Of a stretch of DNA of 64,000 nt, positions 33,301 through 64,000 are shown piece after piece. The notes beneath the pieces are model-generated. The model worked only from the letters and a program-made list of their open reading frames with translations. It did no database searches and had not been told where the DNA came from. This DNA comes from Delphinapterus leucas. Lineage: Eukaryota; Chordata; Mammalia; Artiodactyla; Monodontidae. Each line of letters opens with the position of its first letter. Position 1 is the stretch's first letter. Location: assembly GCF_002288925.2 (NCBI RefSeq), contig NW_022098072.1, forward strand, positions 22,427,489 to 22,491,488, written 5' to 3'. The position numbers and the translations under genes are program-made.

Positions 33301-34309
33301 TATTTGAGTACCCTTGATTATGTAAGAAAGTTACTCAAACTGACCCAGATGTGAAGAAACCAACAGTTCTTTAGAGAAGCCAACTTTATGTACAATACAC
33401 ACTAAAAGCTTTTCCTTCCCTTTGATCAACATTACTCCTTAAAGAAATCCTAGTGCAGTTAATATTCTCTTCAGTTTTCTGGTGTGGGTCACCAGAGGAC
33501 TGTATTTCATCAAAGCTCTTGAAACCCTTTTTAAAGTAGACGTAAGCTACATGAAGGTTAAAATTATAATTCTTAATTACTGGATACTATTCAGAATAAG
33601 ATGATTCTGGGAACTAAGTTCCATATGAATGGTTATATAAAAATTACCACATACTTTAGTTCTTCATAGCATAAAGCATAGTAACTGCAAAGATCTAGGC
33701 TGTTTTTGGTTGCAGTTTCCCTCTGTACCACCACTTGTCTTTTTATTAGACCTTCCCTGAAACTAGAGAAATAAAAACGTAATAGTAAAGTACTGTGGGA
33801 CAGTAACAGTTCCCATTTAAGACTTCCATGAGCAAAAGAGTTATATTCTGTGAAAACAACATAGTGCTTTAAAAGGTGCATATTTACCTGTGTTGCTAGA
33901 TCAGTTCATGAAGTACAAAACTATACACCACTGGAATCCTGTTTCTAAAACATTAAAATCCTAGTAAAAGAGCTTTGAAAAGATAAATCATAGAGATTGC
34001 TACAGCATGAGAAAGGTGCACCAGGAAATCCTCCCCCAAAATGCTGAAGGTTACAGAAGTTAAGTGCTGGGATTAGATCAGACGCTTTATCAGAGAAGTC
34101 ACAATGGAACACATGCAGGGAAAGGGTGCTTGGGAAACTTCTCAAAAATCTTCTTTAAGTCAATAAAGACTTCAGTCAGTCCTGCAAAATGCTCAGTAAA
34201 TAGTTTTCCTCCTAAGTGGATGAGTTTTAAACAGCATCAGAGTTTGCATTTTTGGTTCTCTTCAATGCAGACGTCATATTGCTGGAGTCTGTGCTCTGGC
34301 TGTAGCGGG

Positions 34310-54169
<19,860 letters not shown>

Positions 54170-55360
54170 CTAGAAATAAAAATAGAGCATTCAAATTACT
54201 ATATTTATTCTTTTGACATGCTCTAAAATGGAAAAAAGTTCTTATAATATGAAAATATCACTTTTGGATTTTCATCAAAACTATAATTGAATATCAAGTA
54301 CCCTCTATATAGTTAAAGCATTTGACATACTTGAAGTTAGCACTAACTTTCCAAAAACATCCTTGCTATAGAAACATCTTATTTTCAAAATCATATCATA
54401 CAAAAAATCACAAAGGAATTAAAGCTGTCATTTCTATTTACCCCACAAAAGTAATGAGTAAGAATAATTCTTAAACCTGCACAAATTATAAGCTGTCCTA
54501 TTGCTGCCCACAATAAAGGGCTTTTGTGGTTGAAAATTTTTACATAAAATTTCCAGCCACAATATAACTACCTTCATTTAAATGAATCAAGTGGAATATT
54601 CCTTGCTAAATATTTCTAAGCTACTACTATAGGAAAACATGGTCAACATTCAGCAGACTCCATTAAAATTCATACACATTTTCAGCCATAGTTCATGCAA
54701 AAGTGAGAAATTCCAAATATAATCTCAAGATGTAGGAAAATAAAAGCCAAGGCTAATACAGAGCTATATAAAGAAAAGAGTAGGCTGCAAATGTATCCAG
54801 CATCTTTTAAGTCATCCTTTTTTGTAGACATTTGGAAACAGAGAAACTGTGAAGATACACACTTTTGGGCAAGTAAGTCTCCTCTGTAAACTCTTTGGAG
54901 AGAAAAATTTATGATTCATTTATTTAATCAATGAATATATTTTTAGTGTCTTCTAGGGAGAAAGAACCATACTAACCATACAAAGAATTAAGAGGAAAAA
55001 TAAAGGCACAGTAAACCAAGTTCCTAACCTCCAGATGCTCACTACATAAGTAGAAAGAAATATCAGAAGTTTTGTATAATTCTGGAAGGTAATGCTAATT
55101 ATGAGTTATGGAGAGGACTGAGATCTTGGGTTAGAGGCTAAACTAGATTACTTTTAAGATCTCTTCCAATTTTCCAGCTCTTTTTAAAGTTTCAATGAAA
55201 ACAATAAGCATTAAAGAAAAAAAAAGTTCAAAGAAGGAACTGATTAACAAGAGCTCCCATTGTTAAGGGAAATGTTCACTGGAGGTGGGGCAGCGGCTAT
55301 GTCCATTATCCAGATCCTGAAAAATGAACAGAAGCTAGAATGGCAGAGCAGAAGAAAGGT
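54170..55360. other. CDK19 intron 4, left part
   Basis: Intronic, AT-rich, no element recognised. This is the start of the intron that continues past 64000. Confidence 0.55.
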
Positions 55361-55367
55361 AAGGGCT

Positions 55368-55572
55368 GGGCTTCCCTGGTGGCGCAGTGGCTGAGAGTCC
55401 GCCTGCCGATGCAGGGGACACGGGTTCGTGTCCGGTCCGGGAAGATCCCACATGCTGCGGAGTGGCTGGGCCTGTGAGCCATGGCCGCTGGGCTTGCGAG
55501 TCCGGAGCCTGTGCTCCGCAACGGGAGAGGCTGCAACACTGAGAGGCATGCGTACCAAAAAAAAAAAAAAAA
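55368..55572 (+). mobile_element. CHR SINE, young, intron 4
   Basis: Begins GGGCTTCCCTGGTGGCGCAG and ends in about 17 A. A short duplication AAGGGCT is at 55361-55367 and 55573-55579. Antisense to CDK19. Confidence 0.93.
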
Positions 55573-56086
55573 AAGGGCTATGAACGAAGCAAGCTTAGGA
55601 AAGAGTAATAAGTCTGACTTGACAGAAGGCAGAGGACTCATGTTGGAGGTGGTAAAATGAACCTAGACCCTGCAGAATCTTAATTGCCAGGTGAAGTAAT
55701 CGGGCCTTTGTACACATTACAGGCAGTGAGATTACAAGAAAGAGGGAGGTATCACAACTGGGTGTAAGGTGATAAGCGCTTCATCCAAGGACTTCTCAGC
55801 TGAAATGACGAGGGAGCTATGGAGCTGAGGAACATTTTAAAGGAGAAATTAACAGGACTTTGTGACTAGTTGAAGGCAGAAGATTGAGACAAAGGGTGAT
55901 AAAGATTTCATTAAGGTTTTGAGTTTATGTGACTGGAAGAATGGTGCCCTTGTGATAGAAAATTTATGAGAGGTACTGATTTGGGAGGGGGAACAACAAA
56001 GAGAAGGAGATGGCACATTGAGTTTGAGTGATATGAGAGGCCTAGTTGTACTAGCCAGGGGAGTGGAAATAGGAAGATTTAGATTT

Positions 56087-56444
56087 TTTTTTAAAATGAA
56101 TTTATATTTTATTTATTTATTTTTGGCTGCGCTGGGTCTTTACTGCTGCATGCGGGCATTCTCTAGTTGCGGTGCGGGGGCTACTCTTCATTGCAGTGCG
56201 CGGCCTTCTCATTGTGGTGGCTTCTCTTATTGCAGAGCACGGGCTCTAGGTGCATGGGCTTCAGTAGTTGCAGCACACAGGCTCAGTAGTTGTGGCTCGT
56301 GGGCTCCAGAGCACAGGATCAGTAGTTGTGGCACATGGGCTTAGTTGCTCCATAGCATGTGGGATCTTCCTGGACCAGGGCTCAAACCTGTGCCTCCTGC
56401 ATTGGCAGGCAGATTCTTAACCACTGTGCCACCAGGGAAACCCA
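56087..56444 (-). mobile_element. Long-form CHR SINE, intron 4
   Basis: Reverse long element with a T-rich/ATTT tail at the left and the head end 'gccaccagggaaaccc' at the right. The perfect 13-bp duplication AAGATTTAGATTT is at 56074-56086 and 56445-56457. Confidence 0.93.
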
Positions 56445-56564
56445 AAGATTTAGATTTGAAAGTTATTGTCACTGGAGTGTGATAATTGAAGACATGAGAC
56501 AAGATTAGTTTACTGTAGCAGAAAGAGAAAAATGCATCAGACAAAAAACCAAACCTTCAAAATT

Positions 56565-57500
56565 CAAGTTTAACAACTATTTATCAAAGATCCATTATGT
56601 ATAAAACACTGTCCTGCAGACTTTCAGGGAACAAAGAGAAATAAAACATGAAGCCCTTGACTTCAAGGAGTTTAATATCTAGTAGGGAAAGACAGACAGA
56701 TTACTTTTTAGAGTACAAGGCAGATTACAGAAAGTACCAAAACAGCAAAATAAATTGCCAGGAATAGATGATTCTTCTCAGTGAATATCAGGATAGTCTT
56801 TAGGAAGGAGATGACTTTAGATGAATTTAAGAGTGCCTAAGATTTTGATAAGCATAAAGAGAAGAATGACTTTTCAGGCTTAGAGAACCCTAAAAGTAAG
56901 AGCCTGGTCACAAAGAAAACCCAGGGACATGACATACTGGGAGAGCCTACAAGTATTTTGATTTTGACTAGAGCATAGAATGCTCAGTGTAGAGCATTCC
57001 TAAGGCTAGGAACTATGTTGGAAATTAAACGTCACATTAAAGAAACTATAATTTATGCTATAGGCTAAGCCGAGACAAGACAGTGAGATAATCAGATCTA
57101 TATTTAGGAAAAAACTCTGGTAGCACTGTGAAGGATGAACTGAGAAGGAAAGGTGGACCACAAAGTAGAGACAGAGACCAGTTGGAAGTGGTTACAATAG
57201 TCAAGGGAAAAGTAAGGGGTCCCTAACTTGTGACAATGGTCATGGAGCAACACATAAGAGCATTTCAAAGGAAAAGTTCAAGATTTGGCATTGCTTTTTT
57301 GCACCGCCTTCACTTCCCTCCATAGTCACTCATTCAACAAATACTGATTGAGTATCTAGCAGTGATTTAGATGCTAGAGATACAGTAGTAAACAAAACCA
57401 GGCAAGATCCTTGACCTCATGGAGCTTACATTCTAGTGGGAAGAGAAGGGCAATAAATAACAAATGTACAGTACATCAGTATTGATAAGTGCTGTGGATA
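56565..57500. mobile_element. L2-like ancient repeat fragments, intron 4
   Basis: Positions 57330-57450 carry the well-known text 'tcattcaacaaatactgatt', 'gatgctagagatacagtag' and 'catggagcttacattctag'. Positions 56570-56710 hold a weaker version. Very old and diverged. Confidence 0.55.
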
Positions 57501-57650
57501 AAAATTAAATAAGGAGAACACAAAGAGATTTCCACATCTGGTATTATGGCTGAGTAGGTGCTCTAGGAGACCCTGCCATTACAGAACAACAATATATATG
57601 CTGCCTAAGAAACATTCCTTGAAGGATCCTTGATCTCACAAGAGATAAGG

Positions 57651-57863
57651 CAGGGGTCCCCAACCCCCAGGCCGCAAACCAGTACCAGTCCGGCTGCACA
57701 GCAGGAGGTGAGCGGCAGGCAAGTGAGCGAAGCTTCATCTGCCGCTCCCCATCGATCCCCATCGCTCGCATTACCGCCTGCACCATCCTCCCCACTCCAA
57801 TTCATGGAAAAACTGTCTTCCATGAAACTGGTCCCTGGTGCCAAAACGTCTGGGGAACCACTG
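57651..57863 (+). mobile_element. MER1-like hAT-Charlie element with intact 8-bp duplication
   Basis: Starts CAGGGGTCCCCAACCCCCAG and ends 'ctggggaaccactg', the terminal repeats of MER1. The internal text 'cacagcaggaggtgagcggc' and 'ggtccctggtgcc' fits MER1A/B with an internal deletion. A perfect 8-bp target duplication AGATAAGG (57643-57650, 57864-57871) is the hAT signature. Confidence 0.92.
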
Positions 57864-58713
57864 AGATAAGGGATATCTACAACAACCCCAGCCCCACCCC
57901 CAAATAAGGGCTGGAGAAGGAAGGAAAGGCAGGATGGACCTGGGAGCAGATGCCAGTAACACACTTCACTGGGGACACTGAACCCTGGACCACCAGCAAG
58001 GTGAAGAAACTGAGCCTGTTCCCTGACAATCAGTCAAGACTCCCATGGGGACTAAAGTAAACCAGAAGAAGAAAAAGGAAACCCTCTCTGTAGGAAAAAC
58101 TTCCTAACTTAGGCCTAAGGACTAAAACAATACATTTTCCTGCTAAAAACATACTTTAATCCATTCACATACTATTTACAAGAGATCCATCTAAGTGGAA
58201 GGACCATAAAAGCTGAAAGTAAAAGGCTATTAAAAGAGCAGGCAAACTGCTAAAAGAATCAACTATAGTAATGTCAGACAAAATAGCTTTTAAGACAAAA
58301 GCATTATTAGGAGTAGAGATGGTCACCATGTAATGATACAAGATTCAATTCACCAGGAAGAGAGAACACTCCTAAAACTCATTATGTACTTGAAATATAT
58401 ATGTATTTGATATAATTTCACGGAGGGAAAAGACCAAGGATAACAAACATTTCTCAATAATTGATATGTCAAGCAGACAAAAGATTAGTAAGATATAGAC
58501 CATCCAAAGGACACAATTAACAAAGTTGATCTAACAGGCATATACACAACTTTTTACCCAATAATTAGAGAGTACACATTTTTTTTTCAATCATACATGG
58601 AACGTTTACAAATGTTGTTAGTGTACTAGCAGGTCTCAAGAAATTTCAAGGAATTGTTATCAAACAGACTATGTTCTCTGACCACAATGAAATTAAGTTA
58701 AAAGTCAATTACA

Positions 58714-59030
58714 GGGACTTCCCTGGTGGTGCAGTGGTTAAGAATCAGCCTGCCAATGCAGGGGACACAGGTTCGATCCCTGGTCCTAGAAGATCCCACT
58801 TGCCGTGGAGCAACTAAGTCTGTGCGCCACAACTGCTGAGCCTGCGCTCTACAACTACTGAAGCCCATGTGCCGCCAACTACTGAGCCCACGTGCTGCAA
58901 CTACTGAAGCTCACACGCCTAGAGCCCATGCTCCGCAACAAGAGAAGCCACCGCAATGAAAAGCCCACGCTCGTCACAACTAGAGAAAGCCCACGCACAG
59001 CAATGAAGACCCAATGCAGCCCCCCCCAAA
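58714..59030 (+). mobile_element. Long-form CHR SINE inserted in old L1
   Basis: Begins GGGACTTCCCTGGTGGTGCA; the body has 'caactactg' repeats and the tail is C-rich then A. The perfect 14-bp duplication AAAAGTCAATTACA is at 58700-58713 and 59031-59044; the left copy is preceded by TT, so the nick site is TT/AAAA. Confidence 0.95.
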
Positions 59031-59630
59031 AAAAGTCAATTACAAAAGTATAAATCTAAAACTCCATATATTTGGAAATGTAAAAATAACTCTAAATTAT
59101 TCAAAGGTAAAAGGAGAAAGTATGAAGAAATTTAAAATACTCAGAAATGGAATAATGATAGTATGACCTATCAAAACCTGTGGAACTTACAAGGGAAATG
59201 TATAGCCTTAAATATTTACGTTAGGAAGAAAGGCTGAAAATAATTATGTGCCTAAGTTAAGAAGTTAAAACAAAACAAAGCAAAATTCAACAGACTAAAA
59301 CAAAAGAAAGTAGAAGTATAAAGGTAAGGACAGGAATTTATGAACAAGAGAGGATTTATGAAGCCTTTAGGACAACTACAACAAAAGGAGAGAAAGTGCA
59401 AATAGATGATATTACAAATTTAAAAAAGGAACATAACTATAGATTCAGTGGAGGTTAGAAAGATAAAAGAACCCTATTAAAAAACTATATCTATTAATTT
59501 AAAAATATATACAAAATAGGCAAATTCAAGAAACTGTAACCTACAAATTGACTCAAAATGAATTAGAAAACCTGAAGAAACCAAGAAGTAGTAAATAAAG
59601 TAAAACTGAACTTAAAAATCTTGCTACCAA

Positions 59631-59903
59631 AGGGTAAGCTGGGACGAAGTGAGAGAGTGGTATGGACTTATATACACTACCAACTGTAAAACAGATAGCT
59701 AGTGGGAAGCAGCCGCATAGCACAGGGAGATCAGCTCGGTGCTTTGTGACCACCTAGAGGGATGGGATAGGGAGGGTGGGAGGGAGACGCAAGAGGGAGG
59801 AGATATGGGGATGTATGTATATGTATAGCTGATTCACTTTGTTTAAAGCAAAAACTAACACACCATTGTAAAGCAATTATACTCCAATAAAGATGTTAAA
59901 AAG
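59631..59903 (+). mobile_element. Very short 5'-truncated L1 (273 bp)
   Basis: Only the last 273 bp of an L1, from 'agggtaagctgggacgaagt' to 'ccaataaagatgttaaaaag', with its own AATAAA. The perfect 17-bp duplication AAAAATCTTGCTACCAA is at 59614-59630 and 59904-59920. Recent, given identity of the duplication. Confidence 0.96.
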
Positions 59904-62470
59904 AAAAATCTTGCTACCAAGAAAACAGATGATCACAGAGGCAAGTTCTCCAAATTTTCAATGAACAGATTGTTTTCAATTTTATTCAAACATTTTCAGA
60001 GAATAGAAGAAGAGGGAATACTCCCAACACATTCTAGAAAGCCAGTATAACCTTGATAGAAAAACCAAAAAAGGATAAGAAAGAAAAACTTCAGGCCAAC
60101 TCCACTCAAAAATATTAAACAAAATAGTAATAAGCCAAATCCAGAAAAAGGAATGCCAGGATGGCTTAATATAAGAAAATCTATATAAGTCCATCACCAC
60201 AGTGACAGATTAAAGAAGAAAGATGATTTAATTATCTTGATAGAGGCTGAAAAAGCAGCTCATAAAATTTAACACCCAGTCATGATAAAAACTCTCAGCA
60301 AGTTAGACTAGAAAAAACTTCCTTAACCTGATAATGGGTATATATCAAAAACTAAGAAAGAAACAATGAAATCATTTCCTTTAAAATCAGGAATAATGTA
60401 AGAATACCCACTATTAACACTTCTAAAATCAACACTGTACTATAAGTCTATTACTATAAAGCAATAATTAAAGACATATATATTAGAAAGGCAAAAATAA
60501 AACTATTGTTATTTTCAGATAATATAATTATCTACATAGAAAGCCCAAAGTATTTACAGGCAAATTATTAGCAAAAGTAAGAGAGTTTAGAACGTCTGGC
60601 TACTTGAACAATATGAACAAGTCAACTGTATTTCTGTATATCAGAAAAAAAAAGCTAGGAAATATAATTTTTCAAAGGCAGCATTTCTATAGCAACAACA
60701 ACAAAAAAGTATAAGGTGCCTAGGAATAAATATATCAAAAGATTTACAAGATTTTTATACAGAACACCTTGAAACCTTGTTTTAAATGATATTAAGAAGT
60801 TCTAAATAAATTAAGAGCTCATGTTAATAGATAAGAAGACTCAATATAGTAAAGACATCAATTCTCCCAATACTTCTCTGTATATTCAATGCAATTTCAA
60901 TCAAAATTCCATCAGAGTTTCCTTGTGGAACTTGAAAAGCTGATTTTAAAATGTATGTGAAAGAGCAAAGAGCTAAGAATAGCCAAGATATTCACTAAGT
61001 GTTAGGGGTAGGCGATGAGGAGAGGAATCTGGCTCAAAACATTATATCAAGATTTATTTTAAAGCTATAGTGATTAAACAGTGTGGTTCTAGTACAGGGA
61101 TAGACAAACTGATCAATGGGAGAGAATGGAGAACCCAGATGGAACCAAAATACTGAGAGAGAACTTCAGATCAGTGGAGAAAGGAAGAACTAATCAATAA
61201 ATGGTGCTGGCACAACAGGTTATCTAAGTGGGAAAAAACTAAGTAAAATGAATCCTCACCTCATATCATATAAACAACAATTTCAGGAGGATTAAGGAAT
61301 TAAATGTGAAAAGCAAAACTTTAAAACTTTGGAGGAAAAAAAAACTGGAGAATATCTTTCTGAGGTGAGGAAGAATTTCTTAAACAAGATACAAAGAATA
61401 ACCATAAGAGAAAAGACATAAATTTGTCTATTAAAATAACTTCCAATCATCAAAGATAAGGAAAATAAAAAGACAAAGCACAGACAGGCAGAAGTATTTG
61501 CAACACTTATCAGTAACAAAGGTTTAGTATCCAGAATAAAGAACTCCTACAAATCAATATGAAAAACAAGCTAACAGAAAAATGGACAAAACGTCCAAAC
61601 AGGGATTTAACAAAAAGAAGAAAATGTTTAACCACTAAGCATATGAAAAGATGATGCTATACCTCATCAATAATGGGGAAAATGCAAATTAAAATCACAG
61701 TGAGATACCATTTTACACCTAGTAAATTGGTTAAAAATTAAGAACAGTTGAGTAGGAAGTAGCTCAGGTGAGCTCCAATACATTGCTGGTGGGAGAATAA
61801 ATTGGTACAACTTTTTTGGAAAACAATTTGGCATCATCTTGCAAAACTGAACAATTGCATACCCTTTGACTCAGTAATTCCATTTTTAGAAACACCAAAG
61901 AATGTTCATAGCAGCACAGTTTGTAATAAAAAAAAAAATCTGGACGCAACCCAAATTTCTAGCCAATAGGAAAATGGAGAAATTAATCGTGGTCGAGTCA
62001 CACAATGAATTTTAAAAGCAGTGAAAATCACTGAATTACAAACAAAAGTAAAAAATGTTCAGATCTTGGAAGCATTATGTTGAGAGAAAAAAAGCAAGTT
62101 TTAGAAGACTATATACACAGGATGCCATTTTCATAAAACTTAAAACCGAGCAAAGCTAAAAAATGTTCTGTTCAGGCATATATACAAATGTGATAAACCT
62201 ATTTTTTTTAAAAGGAGTGAATAATAGGTTCAAAATTCAGGATATTTGTTACCTCTTGGGAGGAGACAAGAGGACAGGATGAGGGAAAAAACATAAATAG
62301 AAGCAAGCTATTGGTAATATTCCAGTTATTGAGTTAAGTGATAGGCTCTTGACTGTTATGCTTTGTAAGATAATATATAAAGCAAGGAATGGGGCTAGGT
62401 ACTGTTGGGAGTGGGATGACAGGGTGTTATTTCCAACATCATTTAAGCATAATTTTAAATTACTTACATA

Positions 62471-62710
62471 ATGCCTCTCTGAGAAGGTAACATCTGGGAT
62501 AAGACGTGAAGAAAGTGCAGTAATAAGGGAAGAGCAACTTGAAAGGCTTGAGGCACAGGTAAAGCAGAGACACGCTACGGAGAACAGTGGGCATCGGGGA
62601 GAACAGAGTGGTAAGGCACTGATGATTCTAAAGAGAAGGAAACCCTACGTAGTGCTTGCTTGCTGTTTGCAGTGGTTCTGCTTTTGGCACAAGTCATTTG
62701 GGTAGCAGAA
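62471..62710. other. Intron 4, short unassigned stretch
   Basis: Nothing recognised. Confidence 0.4.
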
Positions 62711-62719
62711 CTGGATGGG

Positions 62720-62756
<37 letters not shown>

Positions 62757-62944
62757 TACGCGGGCCTCTCACTATTGTGGCATCTCCCGCTGCGGAGCAC
62801 AGGCTCCGGACGTGCAGGCTCAGCGGCCATGGCTCACGGTCCCAGCCGCTCCGCGGCATGTGGGATCTTCCCGGACCGGGGCACGAACCCGTGTCCCCTG
62901 CCTCGGCAGGCAGACTCTCAACCACTGCGCTACCAGGGAAGCCC
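62720..62944 (-). mobile_element. CHR SINE with (TG)n tail, intron 4
   Basis: Reverse young SINE, head end 'gctaccagggaagccc', flanked by CTGGATGGG at 62711-62719 and 62945-62953. Where the T tail should be there is TTTT followed by about 15 TG units (62724-62755). Confidence 0.94.
62724..62755. repeat. (TG)n microsatellite at SINE tail
   Basis: About 15 uninterrupted TG units, within the tail of the SINE. Likely length-polymorphic. Confidence 0.95.
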
Positions 62945-62953
62945 CTGGATGGG

Positions 62954-64000
62954 TTCTTGAGCACTGTCTAGCCTGTGCTCTGAGAGTTGATGAGGGCTGC
63001 CACGAGATCTGCAGCAGAGCAAGATCATGGTGTTCGGAGCAGTGAGGATAAACCTTGGTGAGCTGGCAGGGTGACTCACTGGAGAAAGAGCAAGGAGGTC
63101 AGTGCGGTTGCAGTCAATGTGAGAGGAGGGGATTTAGCCCAGGGGCAGCAGAGGAGGGGTGGGGCAAAGGTTAGGGAGGGGTGCCGGTCAGACAGAATGA
63201 CGTGGGGGCTCAGAAAGACTAGGTTTTTCATGACTAGAATTAGCATCATTTTGTTATATTATCCATCTTACCCATAATTTTTACAAATTGCATAATTTAT
63301 TTTATATATATCCTGCCCAATCTCTGATAGCAGAGTTTGGAGAGATTACCATTTTCTACTACATTATATATTTCCATAATGTTTGATTTTGTATATTTTG
63401 GTATTGTTTACAAGTAGATAAATGGTATTTTAAAAATATAAGAAAAAAATAATGCTGAGAGGAATAAAGGGTAGAAGAACAAGAGCCAGTGAAAGAACTG
63501 GTGAAAGAGCATCCAAGGTAAGAAAACGGTCAGCATAGGGTTCTAGAAGCTAAGAGTTTAAAAAGGAAGAGGTAGCCTTCAGGTGCAACAGAATGAAAGC
63601 TGAGAAGAGGCAACTTTGGGACAATTAGAAGGTCACTGGTGACACAGAAAAAATAATTTCTGTGCATTTACAGAAGCTAGACACAATAAATGAGACCCAA
63701 ATAAGTGGAAAAAAGGTAAAGGCAGATTTAGAGTACATTTTTCAAGGCCTTAGTGAGAATGGGAATCTCTGGGATATAACAATTTTTTAAATTGTAAAAT
63801 CATCAAATAAACCATTTTATGTACCATTTGTTACACTATTCGCAATTCCTAAATTTTGGATTTAGGAATTAAATCCTTTTAAAATAAAGATATAAGATAA
63901 AAACACAAAGTATGATATAAGGGAACAAAAATTGCTTCGTATAAGAAATGAAAATAGATTATGAGCTGCTGAATGGGAGAAAAGCAGGAAGTTCATCTTG
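62954..64000. other. Intron 4, right end of window
   Basis: No exon, RNA or named repeat. Frame 63071-63277 is chance. The CDK19 gene continues past the window. Confidence 0.5.

Larger units (their letters stand above)
30105..34309 (-). other. CDK19: CDK19 3' untranslated region
   Basis: About 4.2 kb follows the stop codon at 34312-34310 and runs to tandem AATAAA signals. I see no SINE, L1 or LTR in this stretch, in contrast with the repeat-dense DNA on both sides. Repeat depletion is typical of long conserved 3' UTRs and supports treating the whole stretch as the terminal exon. The 3' end is inferred from the signals; shorter isoforms are possible, since another AATAAA occurs near 33268-33274. 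Reading frames in it are not coding. Confidence 0.75.
58090..62470 (+). mobile_element. Old L1, plus strand, interrupted (intron 4)
   Basis: Diverged L1 ORF2 text runs in order. The reverse-transcriptase region holds 'gatagaggctgaaaaagcag' near 60240 and 'attttcagataatataatta' near 60512. The later regions hold 'aaatggtgctggcacaacag' near 61200 and 'gagataccattttacac' near 61703, followed by 3' UTR. It is split by a CHR SINE (58714-59030) and a short L1 (59631-59903). No intact frame. Confidence 0.8.

Noticed and set aside
57544..57964. Overlapping minus-strand frames of 83-119 residues
   Set aside because: They run through a MER1-like DNA transposon and its flanks, which explains the GC-rich frames.
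54170..64000. Search for CDK19 exon 4 (HRDL-containing)
   Set aside because: No minus-strand frame with the expected HRDL or YLHANWVLH text was found. The exon must lie beyond the right edge.

Overview
This is a 64 kb window of a mammalian nuclear genome, almost certainly from a cetacean. The strongest clue is about a dozen CHR-type tRNA-derived SINEs, several nearly identical and still carrying long A tails. CHR SINEs are confined to cetaceans, hippos and ruminants, and no BovB or Bov-A element is visible. There are no operons, tRNA or rRNA genes, CRISPR arrays or microbial systems.

The only protein-coding gene I can support is CDK19, the Mediator kinase paralogue of CDK8. It lies on the minus strand, from about 30.1 kb to beyond the right edge. 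Nine coding exons are present (human-type exons 5-13). They encode 350 residues that correspond to human positions 153-502: the second half of the kinase domain with the DMG motif, then the CDK19-specific Q/A/P/G-rich tail. All reading phases join and all splice sites are GT-AG, so the gene looks intact. Exons 1-4, which hold the ATP loop, the cyclin-C helix and the HRD motif, lie outside the window. The last exon carries a 3' UTR of about 4.2 kb without recognisable repeats, ending at tandem AATAAA signals. A GC-rich inverted repeat sits just before them.

From 1 to 30 kb is the intergenic flank downstream of CDK19. It is a layered record of transposition: ancient MIR, L2, MER5, MER20 and MER58-like pieces, LTR-like elements, an old plus-strand L1 (about 13-18.8 kb) carrying later insertions, and a 7 kb full-length but dead minus-strand L1 at 19.5-26.6 kb with target-site duplications. 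A non-repeat CpG-rich patch at 8.55-9.09 kb stands out. Introns of CDK19 (34.4-64 kb) hold more CHR SINEs, 5'-truncated L1s and a MER1-like hAT element with a perfect 8-bp duplication.

I found no undescribed multi-gene system. The items most worth a second look are the orphan CpG island, a compound L1 insertion at 15.9-18.2 kb that looks like an end-to-end template-jump chimera, and the hairpin in the CDK19 3' UTR. Repeat family names come from memory of consensus sequences; no database search was run.
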